From Scleroderma bovista (Eukaryota; Basidiomycota; Agaricomycetes; Boletales; Sclerodermataceae), in NCBI GenBank assembly GCA_037178675.1, contig JAYMGJ010000250.1, positions 1 through 35,980 on the forward strand: 35,980 bases of DNA. Reading direction: 5' to 3'. The notes beneath the pieces are model-generated. The model was not told the origin of the DNA, made no database searches, and saw only the letters and a list, made by a program, of their open reading frames with translations. Both the position numbers and the translations under genes were made by a program. The stretch's first letter is position 1. Each line of letters opens with the position of its first letter. This document shows positions 19,963 through 29,527 of this stretch, piece after piece.

Positions 19963-20689
19963 ACCCGCCTTCACCCAGTTTTTCAGACCATCCTTGCATT
20001 GGGTCGCTGCCAGCTCACACGCTTCAGCCTACTCCCCTCGTATGTGGTAGATGGTAGTTCACCTAAACAGCCCCGGAAGGGCAGCAGTTGGGGTAGCGGT
20101 TTAAGCCCCCTGATGAGAGCTTTCACAGGCTCAAAACCGCACGCTCAAACCTGCCGCTTTACCTGTCCCTGTGTGTACTGTACGCAGCCCCGATCTTAGG
20201 AGAGGGGCGTCTGACGGACACAACAAACAGATTTGATCGCCCGGGATACCTCCCTTCGCACACAGACTATACACTACCCCCCTTCGAGCCCATGCACCTG
20301 TGTAGGCTGTGTTATACGGTCAGCGGACGATGACAATCGGCCGTGCTACACGGGCTGGCAGAAGTGAGGCTTATGACTGGGGCTTTCCTGTATCACATGG
20401 GTCAGCCACCGAAAGCATTGTCACCAAGTGACAATGGTGGGCCCATGGCTGTGTTGTCACCATGGGGTAGGGTGAAAGTCTTAAGCCAGACAAATGGGTG
20501 TCTTCATGAAAATACTCGGGCTGAGAGGAGTAGCATACCAATACAATAAGTGAGCCAGTGCGCAATAGAGGCAGTACTGCATTGTGGCAGAATCTGACGG
20601 CAGCAATTACACCATAGTGAGCCAGTCAATCAGCATTGCGGCATGGTCAATAGTGTGGCACAGTCAACACTGCGGCATGGTCAACATGG
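19963..20689. other. Gene-free spacer
   Basis: About 730 bp without a credible gene. Small stems occur (GCCC-CGGAA-GGGC near 20070; GCGGTTT/AAACCGC near 20095-20140). From about 20570 degenerate GGCACAGTCAACACTGC words appear, related to the satellite at 4480-5375. Confidence 0.4.
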
Positions 20690-21610
20690 CGGCAAACTTG
20701 ACTGTGGCCATGGCATGACTGCGGCCATGGCATGACTGTGGCCACGGCATGACTGCGGCCACAGCAAGACTGCGGCCACGGCATGACTGCGGCCACGGCA
20801 AGACTGCGGCCACGGCACTACAGCAGCCACGGCAAGACTGTGGCCATGGCACTATGGTGGCCACGGCAAGACTGTGGCCATGGCACTATGGCAGCCATGG
20901 AAAGACTGCGGCCATGGCACTACTACTGCGGCCACAGCAAGATTGCAGCCATGGCAAGACTGCGGCCACAGCACTACTACTGCGGCCATGGCAAGACTGT
21001 GGCCACAGCACTACTACTGCCATGGAAAGACTGCGGTCATAGCAAGACTGCAGCCACGGCACTACTACTGCAGCCATAGCAAGACTGCTGCCACGGCACT
21101 ACTGCAGCCACAGCAAGACTGCAGCCACGGCACTACTACTGCGGCCATGGCAAGACTGCTGCCACGGCACTACTGTGGCCATGGCAAGATGCCATGGCTG
21201 CGGCCAAAGCAGGACTGTGGCCACGACAAGACTGCGGCCATGGCAAGACTGCAGCCATGGCACTACTGCAGTTGCAGAAAGACTGCGGCTATGGCATGAC
21301 TGCAGCCATGACAATCTCAGCCATGGCAAGACTGTGGCAATGGCACAACTGCAGCATATCACAACTGCAGCCGTGGTACAACTGTGGCCATGGCAAGATG
21401 GTGGTTATGCAGCTATGGCAAGTCTGCAACCATGGCATGACTGTGGCCATGGCACTACTGTGGCCACAGCACAACAGACCGCGGCCATGGAAAGACTGCA
21501 ACAACAGCATGACTGTGAACATGGAAAGACTGTGGCAATGGCACAACTGCAGCCACAGTACCACTACAACCATGGCACTGCACCCTGTGGCATGGGAACC
21601 ATTGCCTAAG
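20690..21610. repeat. ~17-20 bp tandem satellite (TGCGGCCACGGCAAGAC type)
   Basis: More than forty units. The first part is a regular 17 bp unit; later units alternate with 20 bp forms containing 'cactactac'. Both CpG sites of the unit occur as CG, TG or CA: gCGgcc/gTGgcc/gCAgcc and caCGgc/caTGgc/caCAgc. Overlapping open frames on both strands are repeat artefacts. Confidence 0.92.
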
Positions 21611-21974
21611 GCATACTAGGCACTGTGACTGAGGCATGCTGGCCACAGCAGTCCAACCTGGGTAAGTTATTATAAATGATAGTAGTGGTGGGATGTATAA
21701 GAATATTTCAATACCTATAGGAAACACTCAGTATGTGCACAAAGTGTCATAATGCCTATGTGGAGACATACATTCACTGATATGAAAGTGCACTGCACTG
21801 CATACACTTAAATAACATTACCTCAGTACATGCACAAAGTGTAACAATGCCTGGGGTGTATATTGTGTAGGTACAAAATATATATGTTTGAAATGAGAAG
21901 AGAGATAAGGTTATTGAGCTGTTGAAGTGCTGACACAGTGACCGATAAGTATTGTATATGGGCAGTTATCACTC
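21611..21974. other. Spacer without recognised features
   Basis: A+T-rich sequence with a short repeated 'atgcacaaagtgt' word (about 21735 and 21830). No gene is supported. Confidence 0.4.
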
Positions 21975-22715
21975 ACACACCCATATGTGGACTCCTGCAG
22001 CTCTGTGCACTCAGGACATGTGTTCTGCACCATATGTGCATAATGAATCATTGCCACTGGTGTGCTTGCCTAGAAGATTATGTGTGTGGTTATATGTGTC
22101 TTGGACATTGTTTCCATGGCCGGAAGGGGCCAGAGCATTATTCCCACAGCCATATTGGGACTCCTGCGGACCTTTTTGCTCATAACATATGTCTGGCAAC
22201 AACACTTGCGTAATACATGATTACCACTGTTTTACTTGCCCAGCTCATGTTGTACATGGTACTATGTGTCGGGGACATTGTTGCCATGGCTGAAGCATGC
22301 CAGGACATTATTCCTGTAGCCATATTTGGACTCCTGCGGACCTTTCTGCTCACAACATATGTCCGGCAATGATATTTGCTTAATACATGATTATCACTGT
22401 TTTACTTGCCCAGTTCATGTTGTACTTGGTACTGTGTGTCCGGGACATTGTTGCTGCGGCCGGAGCATGCCGAAGCATTATTCCTGCGGCCATATTTAGA
22501 CTCCTGCGGACCTTTCTGCTCACAACATATGTTCGGCAATGATATTTGTTTAATACATGATTACTTGCCCAGCTCATGTTGTACTTGGTACTATGTGTCT
22601 GGGACATTGTTGCCATGGCCGGAGCATGCCGGAGCATTATTCCCGCGGCCATATTTGGACTCCTGTGGACCTTTCTTCTCAAAACATATGTCCAGCAACC
22701 ATATTTTCATAATCC
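21975..22715 (+). repeat. Tandem repeat, ~157-170 bp unit, about four and a half copies
   Basis: Each unit has a GGACATTGTT block, a 'catggccgga' block, 'attattcc', 'gactcctgcggacctt' and 'aacatatgt'. The GGACATTGTT block recurs near 22104, 22274, 22443 and 22601. The first copy is the most diverged. No coding is retained across units. Confidence 0.85.
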
Positions 22716-22747
22716 ATCAGTGTAATGGTACACCAATGATATGTATA

Positions 22748-22865
22748 TTGTGCTGATCCTGTAGTGCCGATAGTATGTTGTGCTGCTGTTCTGCTGTGCC
22801 ATGTTGTGCCGCATCCAGGCTTGTGCTGAAAGTGTAGTGCCACATGTATGTACTGCCGCATCCTG
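22748..22865 (+). repeat. Short TGCCG-word array leading into repeat copy 3
   Basis: Words such as AGTGCCGATAGTATGTTGTG and GTGCCGCATCC recur here and end in 'ctggcttaatgg', parallel to the boundary of copies 1 and 2. Confidence 0.6.
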
Positions 22866-23745
22866 GCTTAATGGTACTATGAGAGCTGCATATATGCGGC
22901 ACTACATTTAGACAATGAACATGGTATCTAGGGCCTGTTGGGTATGCTGGAATGCCAACCTCATGGCCCATCATACCAAAGGGGAAGCCAACATACAGGC
23001 CTGCCCGACTACATAGTTGTCACCACATTGAGGGCTTGCTTCATGCTCTGGGATACCACATTCATAACCTGTGACTTTGAAATATACTTGCAAGGTTTCC
23101 CCACATAGCTATATAACACCTTTACTAGGGCCCATCTAATGCTATGGGACATCATACCCATATGCTGGCCACCCTGACTATATAAATGACACTGACTCCA
23201 GGGCCTGCTCATAGTCATGGGACACCACCCCCATGGCTTGCTACTCTGAAGGGTACACCCTATATGCAGCCCATTGGGAAGCAAGGGACACTATATATGC
23301 GGCTTTACACCAAGGCCAGGGCAACAACCCTACAGCCCAATAAAACATATGGGACACACCATTCTATCAGCCCACCAACAGAAACAGGACACCAATTCCA
23401 CAGCTTGATGCAAAGTATGCAACACTGGCACTGCAGCCCTTCTATTCATTTGCATGGCTAGGGCTCCATAGTAGAATAGAGTACACCATCTCCAGGGCCC
23501 CCTGATCCTATAGATGATCATGTTCCTGGGGCTGTCATGTAATAATGGGACACCATCATAGTGGGCTTGACACATTGTGAGACACCAATTTAGTGTATGG
23601 TTCTTTGGCCACATTGCTGCAACTACTACCCTAGTCCTTTGCCACAATGCCATGGCGGCTGCCCTGCTGCAATCATTCAGCCTCAATGCCGTGGCAACCC
23701 TGTGGCATTCACCTCTGGCCACATTGCTATGGCAGTGCCTGTCGA
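22866..23745 (+). repeat. Dispersed non-coding repeat, copy 3 (uninterrupted)
   Basis: This is the most complete copy. It aligns with 85-344 plus 980-1610 and with 17691-18440, in the same orientation. It lies about 80 bp before the copia LTR. Confidence 0.75.
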
Positions 23746-23824
23746 CAAGAAAGTATGATTATATCTTATCTTAATCTAATCTTGGAGATTTCCAGAGATC
23801 ACAGTTACATGTGATTCGGAGTAG

Positions 23825-24197
23825 TGTCAACCGGAATACCGGTAGATCACATGACTGGCTCCACAAGATAGCTGGAACTATCACATGCAAGGCACGTGTA
23901 TAAACACATGCTGATGCACGTTACAGGCACGTTTTCAGATAACTACGTTTATGGAAACTGCACCTACTACATATGGGAATATGGTGAAATAGGCGAGAAT
24001 AATACTTATCTATGCACAGACCATGTACCACAGGTATATATACCCTGTAGGATTCCCTGTAGTTCCTTAGTTCAATACAGTTCAACTGTTCTCTCATTAC
24101 TCACTACTTCAAACAACTCAACTTCAAGAACCAGCTACTTGCTACTAAAGGTACGCTTGCGCTACCCTGTTGCTGTTGCCCCAGTTTTGTTGCTACA
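23825..24197 (+). repeat. Copia 5' LTR
   Basis: About 373 bp, taken from TGTCAACCGG to GCTACA, so TG...CA ended. A TATAAAC box lies at 23899-23905. The right end is set firmly by the adjacent primer-binding site. The left end is tentative because the partner LTR and target duplication are outside the window. Confidence 0.65.
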
Positions 24198-24209
24198 GGT
24201 TATGAGCCC
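24198..24209 (+). other. Primer-binding site complementary to the initiator tRNA-Met anticodon arm
   Basis: GGTTATGAGCCC directly follows the LTR. It is complementary to the GGGCTCATAACC segment of initiator tRNA-Met, which includes the CAU anticodon. Internal (half-tRNA) priming of this kind is known for Drosophila copia. Confidence 0.75.
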
Positions 24210-24267
24210 TGTTTGAGGCCATACCAGGAAGCATACGGCAGTACTGTCTTCGTCACTGTCTCCTGCT

Positions 24268-25011
24268 ATGAACCTTAGACAGCTCGTAGCTGAAGTTCTT
24301 CATGAGTTACCATTTGTTTTTGCCGTGATATCTCTTACGATATATTCTTCATTTGTGTTTTTGTTTGAACGCTGGAGATACAACTACATTGCCGCACTCT
24401 TTGTGTGCTATGCAGTTCGTCTCTTGGTTACCTCGCAGCCACACCCTGCTCCTCCTCCCATTGTTAACATGGAGTTACCATTACCTCCTGTTGACAACCC
24501 CTTTGAAGACGATGATGAACTCGTCGTCATTGATACTACAGCACCTCCTAGTGTTCATCAAACGGTGGACTTCTATTGGAGAGAAGCTATGCGGAATTAC
24601 CGCTTGTATCAGCCAAGGGAACACCACGGCGGTGATACGCTTAGTGGAAATATGGGACATATTAGGAGGCCTTTGCCTCTTAGTAGGGAGGAACAGCTTT
24701 CTCTTATCAGCCATGACCGTTTTTACGGATTCATTGATAGTCACATTACTGTTCCTGATCCTCGGTGGGCACTGCCCTACCAATTCCGTGTCTTGTTCAG
24801 ACATTGGCAATCTGTTATCATCGAATCTCTTCCGTATGATGAAGAGATATTCATTGATAACGTTTCAGATGCCAATTACCTTCGAACAGACATCAGACTC
24901 CGACTTGAGGAATTCGCAAGGGAGCAGGCCCAGGCCGATCTCCAGGCGGAACTCATCTTGAGGCAGCTCGCCGATTTACGTTCCCGCACCTCTGGCAAGG
25001 AGCGAAAGTGA
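24268..25011 (+). CDS. Pre-gag open frame 1: unknown protein with N-terminal membrane segments
   Basis: A 247-residue ATG frame begins 58 bp after the primer site. Residues about 12-34 and 37-55 are hydrophobic (VISLTIYSSFVFLF; YIAALFVCYAVRLLV) and could span a membrane. A proline/acidic linker follows (PVDNPFEDDDELVV), then a soluble region with a Gln/Leu-rich helical end. I do not recognise the family. It occupies a position where copia elements normally have only a short leader before gag. It ends in TGA at a point where the next frame (+1) is already open, so it may be the first part of a longer protein. Confidence 0.6.
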   Translation: MNLRQLVAEVLHELPFVFAVISLTIYSSFVFLFERWRYNYIAALFVCYAVRLLVTSQPHPAPPPIVNMELPLPPVDNPFEDDDELVVIDTTAPPSVHQTVDFYWREAMRNYRLYQPREHHGGDTLSGNMGHIRRPLPLSREEQLSLISHDRFYGFIDSHITVPDPRWALPYQFRVLFRHWQSVIIESLPYDEEIFIDNVSDANYLRTDIRLRLEEFAREQAQADLQAELILRQLADLRSRTSGKERK

Positions 25012-25018
25012 GCTTCGG

Positions 25019-26104
25019 ATGCAGGAAAGAGGAAGAGGAGAACAAGGAAGAAGGATTGTTAGGATTGGTAATCGTCGAGTGGTACAACCGCGACGAGGCC
25101 CCACTCCACCTCCTTCCTATGCTGCTGATCGCCGTAGAGCTCTTCAAGAGCAATGGCGACGACGCGCAGATGTGATCGCTGAAGGAGAAGTCGCCGCTGA
25201 CATTCAACCCGATCTGGAGGATAACGGTCCACCCTCTACCAGAGGAATTTGGACTCAATATGTGCAGGGAGTATCGGAGGAATTCTATGTCGAGCTTAGG
25301 CCCAGTATAGGTCGTGCCGCTCATCTAGAAAGCCACCCTTCCGAGGAGTTTGGCGGTCAGGTGATGCAGGGAGTCATTCCGGCTTACCAGAGACGACTTG
25401 ACGACACCCCTTTTCCTCTGATCGCTAACCCGCACCCTGAACCAGAACAGGGTCAAGTCAGAGGTATGGTTGGTGAGGAGCTAGCCATCGTATACCCAGA
25501 GAATCCGCGGGTCCATTGGGCCTTCAACGGATCTTACTATCTCCCCTCTGCTAAGCTTCATGCTTATTCGACGCCTCACGCCCAAGCTAACTTCATGGGA
25601 GTAGACTATCAGTCGCTCCACAATGAAGATCCTGCTCTCGCAACCATCCCAGCCTTCTGGATCGATCCCTGCCCAGAGGTCTACCAGCCAGCCAGTCGTT
25701 GGCGGCATCCTCTCTACTCTGAGCAGCGATTTTCCGGAGCTATCCTGTCTCTTCGGGACTGGCACGATTGGCTCGAAGTCAACTTCAGGTACACCTGGAA
25801 GCAGAGACCGCGACGAGCACAGTTCTCAATACCTGCGTGCATGGAGCGACCCGGTATCCTCTTCGAGGAAAGTCGGGATCTCTGGGTGGCTCACACCACT
25901 CTCATCCGTCTCGATATGGCAGACTACCAAAATGGAGCATTTTCGTTCCATGGACTCCAGCCCCACTGGCCGTCTAGTCAGGATCGATGCAACAATATCG
26001 CACTCCTACTCGAAAGGCACGAGGCTGGACGAGAAGGTGATGAAGCTCTCGACGATGATGCGGAACGATCAGATTCCGGGATTCCTGGAGGAGCCCTTGA
26101 TTAG
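25019..26104 (+). CDS. Pre-gag open frame 2: unknown protein
   Basis: A 361-residue frame, +1 relative to frame 1; it is open upstream of its ATG across the frame-1 stop. It starts Arg-rich (RGRGEQGRRIVR) and then has a globular-looking region rich in aromatic residues (RDWHDWLEVNFRYTWKQRP; WVAHTTLIRLDM). The end is acidic. There is no resemblance to gag, protease or reverse transcriptase. The overlapping third frame is low-complexity until about 26050, so the coding signal changes frame near the TAG. Confidence 0.55.
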   Translation: MQERGRGEQGRRIVRIGNRRVVQPRRGPTPPPSYAADRRRALQEQWRRRADVIAEGEVAADIQPDLEDNGPPSTRGIWTQYVQGVSEEFYVELRPSIGRAAHLESHPSEEFGGQVMQGVIPAYQRRLDDTPFPLIANPHPEPEQGQVRGMVGEELAIVYPENPRVHWAFNGSYYLPSAKLHAYSTPHAQANFMGVDYQSLHNEDPALATIPAFWIDPCPEVYQPASRWRHPLYSEQRFSGAILSLRDWHDWLEVNFRYTWKQRPRRAQFSIPACMERPGILFEESRDLWVAHTTLIRLDMADYQNGAFSFHGLQPHWPSSQDRCNNIALLLERHEAGREGDEALDDDAERSDSGIPGGALD

Positions 26105-26546
26105 GTGCTTCCCAAGTCCCTATTGGCACCCTATTCCTTATTCTGGAAAGGGAAGACCATTATGGAAATCTGATAACGGACTTCTTAAGTCCAATTCCGC
26201 TTACATCTTGTACGATAAGGCTCCGGTTGTTCTTTTTACCCCTTACGAAATTTTTCCACGGTCTATGCTTACCTTCGAATATTGGTCTTTGGACGGCAAC
26301 AAGGTTGTCTCCAATTATCAGTATTGTCCTGATTACGATTTGAATGTTTTCTTTGACATTTTACCTAGGCATTGGTCGTATACGACATTTACGATACCTA
26401 CGGACTCCTCGGATTCCTCATCTTCAACAGAAGAGGATACACAATCTGAATCTTCTTCGTCTTCTGAAGAAGATCTTATCTTTCTTCCACCCGTTTCTGT
26501 TACCGCTGTACCGGAACTGATTTTACTAAATCTTTTTGATTTTTGA
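26105..26546 (+). CDS. Pre-gag open frame 3: C-terminal part of the unknown protein
   Basis: The +1 frame relative to frame 2 carries about 147 residues: an aromatic-rich segment (SPYWHPIPYSGKGRP; LPRHWSYTTF), then a Ser/Glu-rich tract and TGA at 26546, 16 bp before the gag ATG. Frames 1-3 would make roughly 750 residues if joined. A standalone start is not obvious, which favours frameshift or damage over a separate gene. Confidence 0.5.
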
Positions 26547-26562
26547 ATATATCAGAATCATT

Positions 26563-28122
26563 ATGTCCGGAAACACTGGTGACATGAAGAAGACCACACC
26601 CATTCTTACTGGCGCATCCAACTACTTGGAATGGAAGTCCGCCATGAAGTCGCTCTTGCAAGTCATGGGAGTCTGGCGCTATGCGCATCATCAAGTACCC
26701 GCTGTCGTTGCTGGACAGGCTGGTGCAACCGCCGAACAACAGGCGACTGATGAAGTCAATCGGGATAAAGCCCTTGGTACGATCATGTACTATACATCCG
26801 CACTCATCAGACAGAATCTGATGAACGAGAACCAACCTCACACGGTTTGGGCTGCTCTCAACACTTCTTATGGGACTCCTGGCGCTGCCAGTGTCTTTGT
26901 TGAGTTCAAGCGTCTCATGCGGATGATAATTCCAGGGAATCAGGATCCCACTCCGGCTGTACATCAAATGCAGTCCACGATTGGCTACTTGGCCTCTAAC
27001 GGCCTAACTCTCCCTGACTCCGCTCAAGCCATGCTTCTTCTTGGCGCCTTACCGAATGAGTGGCAAGGCTTCGCTTCCACACTCCTGGCCACCTTATTGG
27101 TCAATCCAAACGCCGCTCAAATTGCTGCGGGCGTTCAACGCCTTACCTTTGATGCGGTTCTTCCGAAGATAATAGAAGAATGGTCCAGGAAGTCTGGCAA
27201 ATCCATAATGCCGACAGTAAAGAAGGAACAGAATGCGCAGGCAGGACCTTCTCGCCCAAGGTGCAAGAAGTGTTCTGGACGTCATAACACCATGGATCAC
27301 CGTGATGACTACAAAAAGATGTTCACTCCTAATGCCGCTGCTGGACCTTCTACATTCCCGCCGAAGAATCAGGGTGGTGGAAAAGGGAAAGGAGGAGGAA
27401 AGAAAGGAAAAGGAAAACAGCCCTACAAGGGTAAAGGCAAGCAACGTCAAAACGCTGCAGAACAAACCACACAGATCGTCGAGCTTGACTCTGACGATGA
27501 TTCCGATGCTGGGTCCGTCTCTAATATTCCTGAGACAGGCTGGTCCGTGCTTACTCCATCCCAACTTGCTGCAGAGTCAGTATTACGTTCTGTGCGTAAT
27601 GACCTGGCAAGAAAGAAGAGGGATGATGAGGATTATGCACGTAGACAGGCTACGAGACCACAGACTCCTGATGACAGGACCATAAAGTATCATGATGACG
27701 GTTTTGTTTGTGACCAATATAACGATGAAAGCTTTGACTGTTATACCTTGTGCACCTCTAAGGAGAGTGACGAAAGGTGTCTTTGCTTAACATCTCCCCA
27801 CTCAGGACAAAAAACCGAATCTCACTGCCCCAAGCATAAACATTTAACAGGTCTATGGTTGATGGATTCCGGTGCAACCGATCACTCCACTCCATATATG
27901 GATGATTTCCTAACATACAAGGAACTTCCAAAACCTATAAATGTGGGTACTGCTGGTGCTGAAATAATTCAGTTTTTAGGCATAGGTACAGTTGCCTTCA
28001 TGGCTAAAGTTGGCAATGTACAAAAACAAATCTATCTTCGACATGTCTACTATTCTCCATCTGGAGATAGACGTATTGCTTCAGTGGCTTACCACGAAAC
28101 TCAAGATGAAACTCTACGCTGA
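26563..28122 (+). CDS. Copia gag and aspartic protease
   Basis: The first ~210 residues are a copia-type gag (opening MSGNTGDMKKTTPILTGASN, then YLEWKSAMKSLL). A CKKC...H....H motif stands in for the usual CCHC knuckle, so the last ligand is atypical. A Lys/Gly-rich linker follows. The protease has LWLMDSGATDHS, with the catalytic DSG. The frame stops with TGA at 28122, where the integrase frame is +1. The ATG at 26563 is chosen because gag homology begins there. Confidence 0.88.
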   Translation: MSGNTGDMKKTTPILTGASNYLEWKSAMKSLLQVMGVWRYAHHQVPAVVAGQAGATAEQQATDEVNRDKALGTIMYYTSALIRQNLMNENQPHTVWAALNTSYGTPGAASVFVEFKRLMRMIIPGNQDPTPAVHQMQSTIGYLASNGLTLPDSAQAMLLLGALPNEWQGFASTLLATLLVNPNAAQIAAGVQRLTFDAVLPKIIEEWSRKSGKSIMPTVKKEQNAQAGPSRPRCKKCSGRHNTMDHRDDYKKMFTPNAAAGPSTFPPKNQGGGKGKGGGKKGKGKQPYKGKGKQRQNAAEQTTQIVELDSDDDSDAGSVSNIPETGWSVLTPSQLAAESVLRSVRNDLARKKRDDEDYARRQATRPQTPDDRTIKYHDDGFVCDQYNDESFDCYTLCTSKESDERCLCLTSPHSGQKTESHCPKHKHLTGLWLMDSGATDHSTPYMDDFLTYKELPKPINVGTAGAEIIQFLGIGTVAFMAKVGNVQKQIYLRHVYYSPSGDRRIASVAYHETQDETLR

Positions 28123-28123
28123 C

Positions 28124-29527
28124 GCGAAGATAACTCGTGTCTTCGATTCACAAAATGAAGTCTTCTTGGAAGGGACTAGGTTAATTCCAAGGAACAATCT
28201 CCATTGGTTTTATGGGAAACTGATACATCAGACTGGAGCTCTTGGACTTCTCGTGGATTTGGACATAAAATCCATTTCAACGGTGCAATGTGCAACTGTT
28301 ACAAATAAATTCAACAGCTATGATCTATGGCATAGTCGTCTAGGTCATCCTAACCATCAAACTATGCGGCATGCTACTCGTGCTACCGATGGTATTGAGA
28401 AACTAGACATACCAACGACGACACCACTCTGTCCTGATTGTCAGATTGGCAAGATGCCCTCAAGGTCTTTTCCATCTTCCGATAAACGAGCAGACAAAAT
28501 ACTTGAGATGGTGCACTGCGACCTGGTCGAGTTCCCTGTCTTGTCGTATAATCGACACAAGTATTGTCTCACGATCATTGATGATTACTCTGGTTATGGC
28601 ACAGTTTGCCTTCTGCGGTTAAAGTCGGATACCGCCACCGCATTCTCTACCTGGGTAACCTGGGCTGAGAAACAAACTAGTCATTCACTCCTACAAGTAT
28701 GTTCCGATCGAGGAGGAGAATTTATGGCAACCATATTTAAAACCTTCCTCACCTCCAAAGGGGTAGAACAACAACTCTCCATTTCAGATCATCCACAACA
28801 AAATGGTCGCGCAGAAAGGTTCAATTGGACCTTACTCGAGAAAGAAGAAACCATGCGTCACGCAGCATGCCTACCGAAGAATCTTTGGAACTTCACTCTT
28901 GACACTGCAGTCCATGTATATAACAGGACACCAATGCGCCGCATAGGCTGGAAAACACCAGTTGAACTTTTGTTCAACAAGAAACCTGATATATCCTATC
29001 TTCGAGTATTCGGATGTCTTGCTTATGTCCATATCCCAAAGGACAAGCGAAAAGACAAACTTACTCCGAAAGCTGAAGAAATGATATTCCTTGGTTATGA
29101 ACCAGGAACAAAGGGTTACCGCTTCTTGCGGAACAACAGATCAATATATGTGGAAACAACAGCCACATTCGTTGAAAACTTATTCCCAAATTGTCCCGAA
29201 GAAAAGTTGAAAAAGAAAATCGATATACCTGAACCAATTCATCCTTCTGAAGAAGAAGCATCAGGTAACAACGATGAAAATAATCACCAACCTCCACCCG
29301 ACGATCTGGAATTTCCACCCATTGACCCATATCAACCAAATGAGAGTCATACAAGAGGTGATTCCAAAGGAGACACCACAAAGCCACAAGGTCCAACCCA
29401 ACGCCCCCCTAAACCTACAGTAGAGGAAGTCGCTGACAACGACCCGCAAGTTCCTCAGGGAGGTCAAACAAGTTCTGATTATAGACGTCCGGAAGAAGAA
29501 CTCGGATATATTTTCAATAGACGAACT
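28124..29527 (+). pseudogene. Copia integrase and GKGY domain, truncated before reverse transcriptase
   Basis: The frame continues +1 from gag-protease. The zinc domain is HSRLGH...CPDC; the catalytic core has VHCDLVEF, CSDRGGEF and QQNGRAERFN, giving D, D and E. The C-terminal domain has VFGCLAYVHIPKDKR and FLGYEPGTKGYRFL. After a Pro/Asp-rich linker the frame runs into the Ty3 LTR at 29528, so reverse transcriptase is lacking. Codons after 29527, up to a chance stop at 29785, are LTR sequence and not copia. Confidence 0.88.

Larger units (their letters stand above)
23825..29527 (+). mobile_element. Ty1/copia retrotransposon, 5' part, interrupted by a Ty3 element
   Basis: In order: 5' LTR, initiator-tRNA primer site, an extra coding region, gag, aspartic protease and integrase with the GKGY-type C-terminal domain. 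The reverse transcriptase and RNase H that should follow are absent because the Ty3 LTR begins at 29528 inside the copia frame. The remainder is expected beyond the right edge of the window. At least three frame changes make the visible copy doubtful as an active element. Confidence 0.88.

Noticed and set aside
20100..20145. Hammerhead-ribozyme-like word CTGATGAG followed by CAAAAC and flanked by GCGGTTT/AAACCGC
   Set aside because: The invariant CGAAA is CAAAA here, stem II is very short and no cleavage-site arrangement fits, so chance is more likely.
19963..20570. Possible rDNA spacer or small nuclear RNA gene
   Set aside because: No 5S, 5.8S, U-RNA or SRP landmarks were recognised; only isolated small stems.
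20690..21610. Many overlapping 60-145 codon open frames rich in His, Gly and Thr
   Set aside because: They occur on both strands and in several frames with the repeat period, so they are satellite artefacts.
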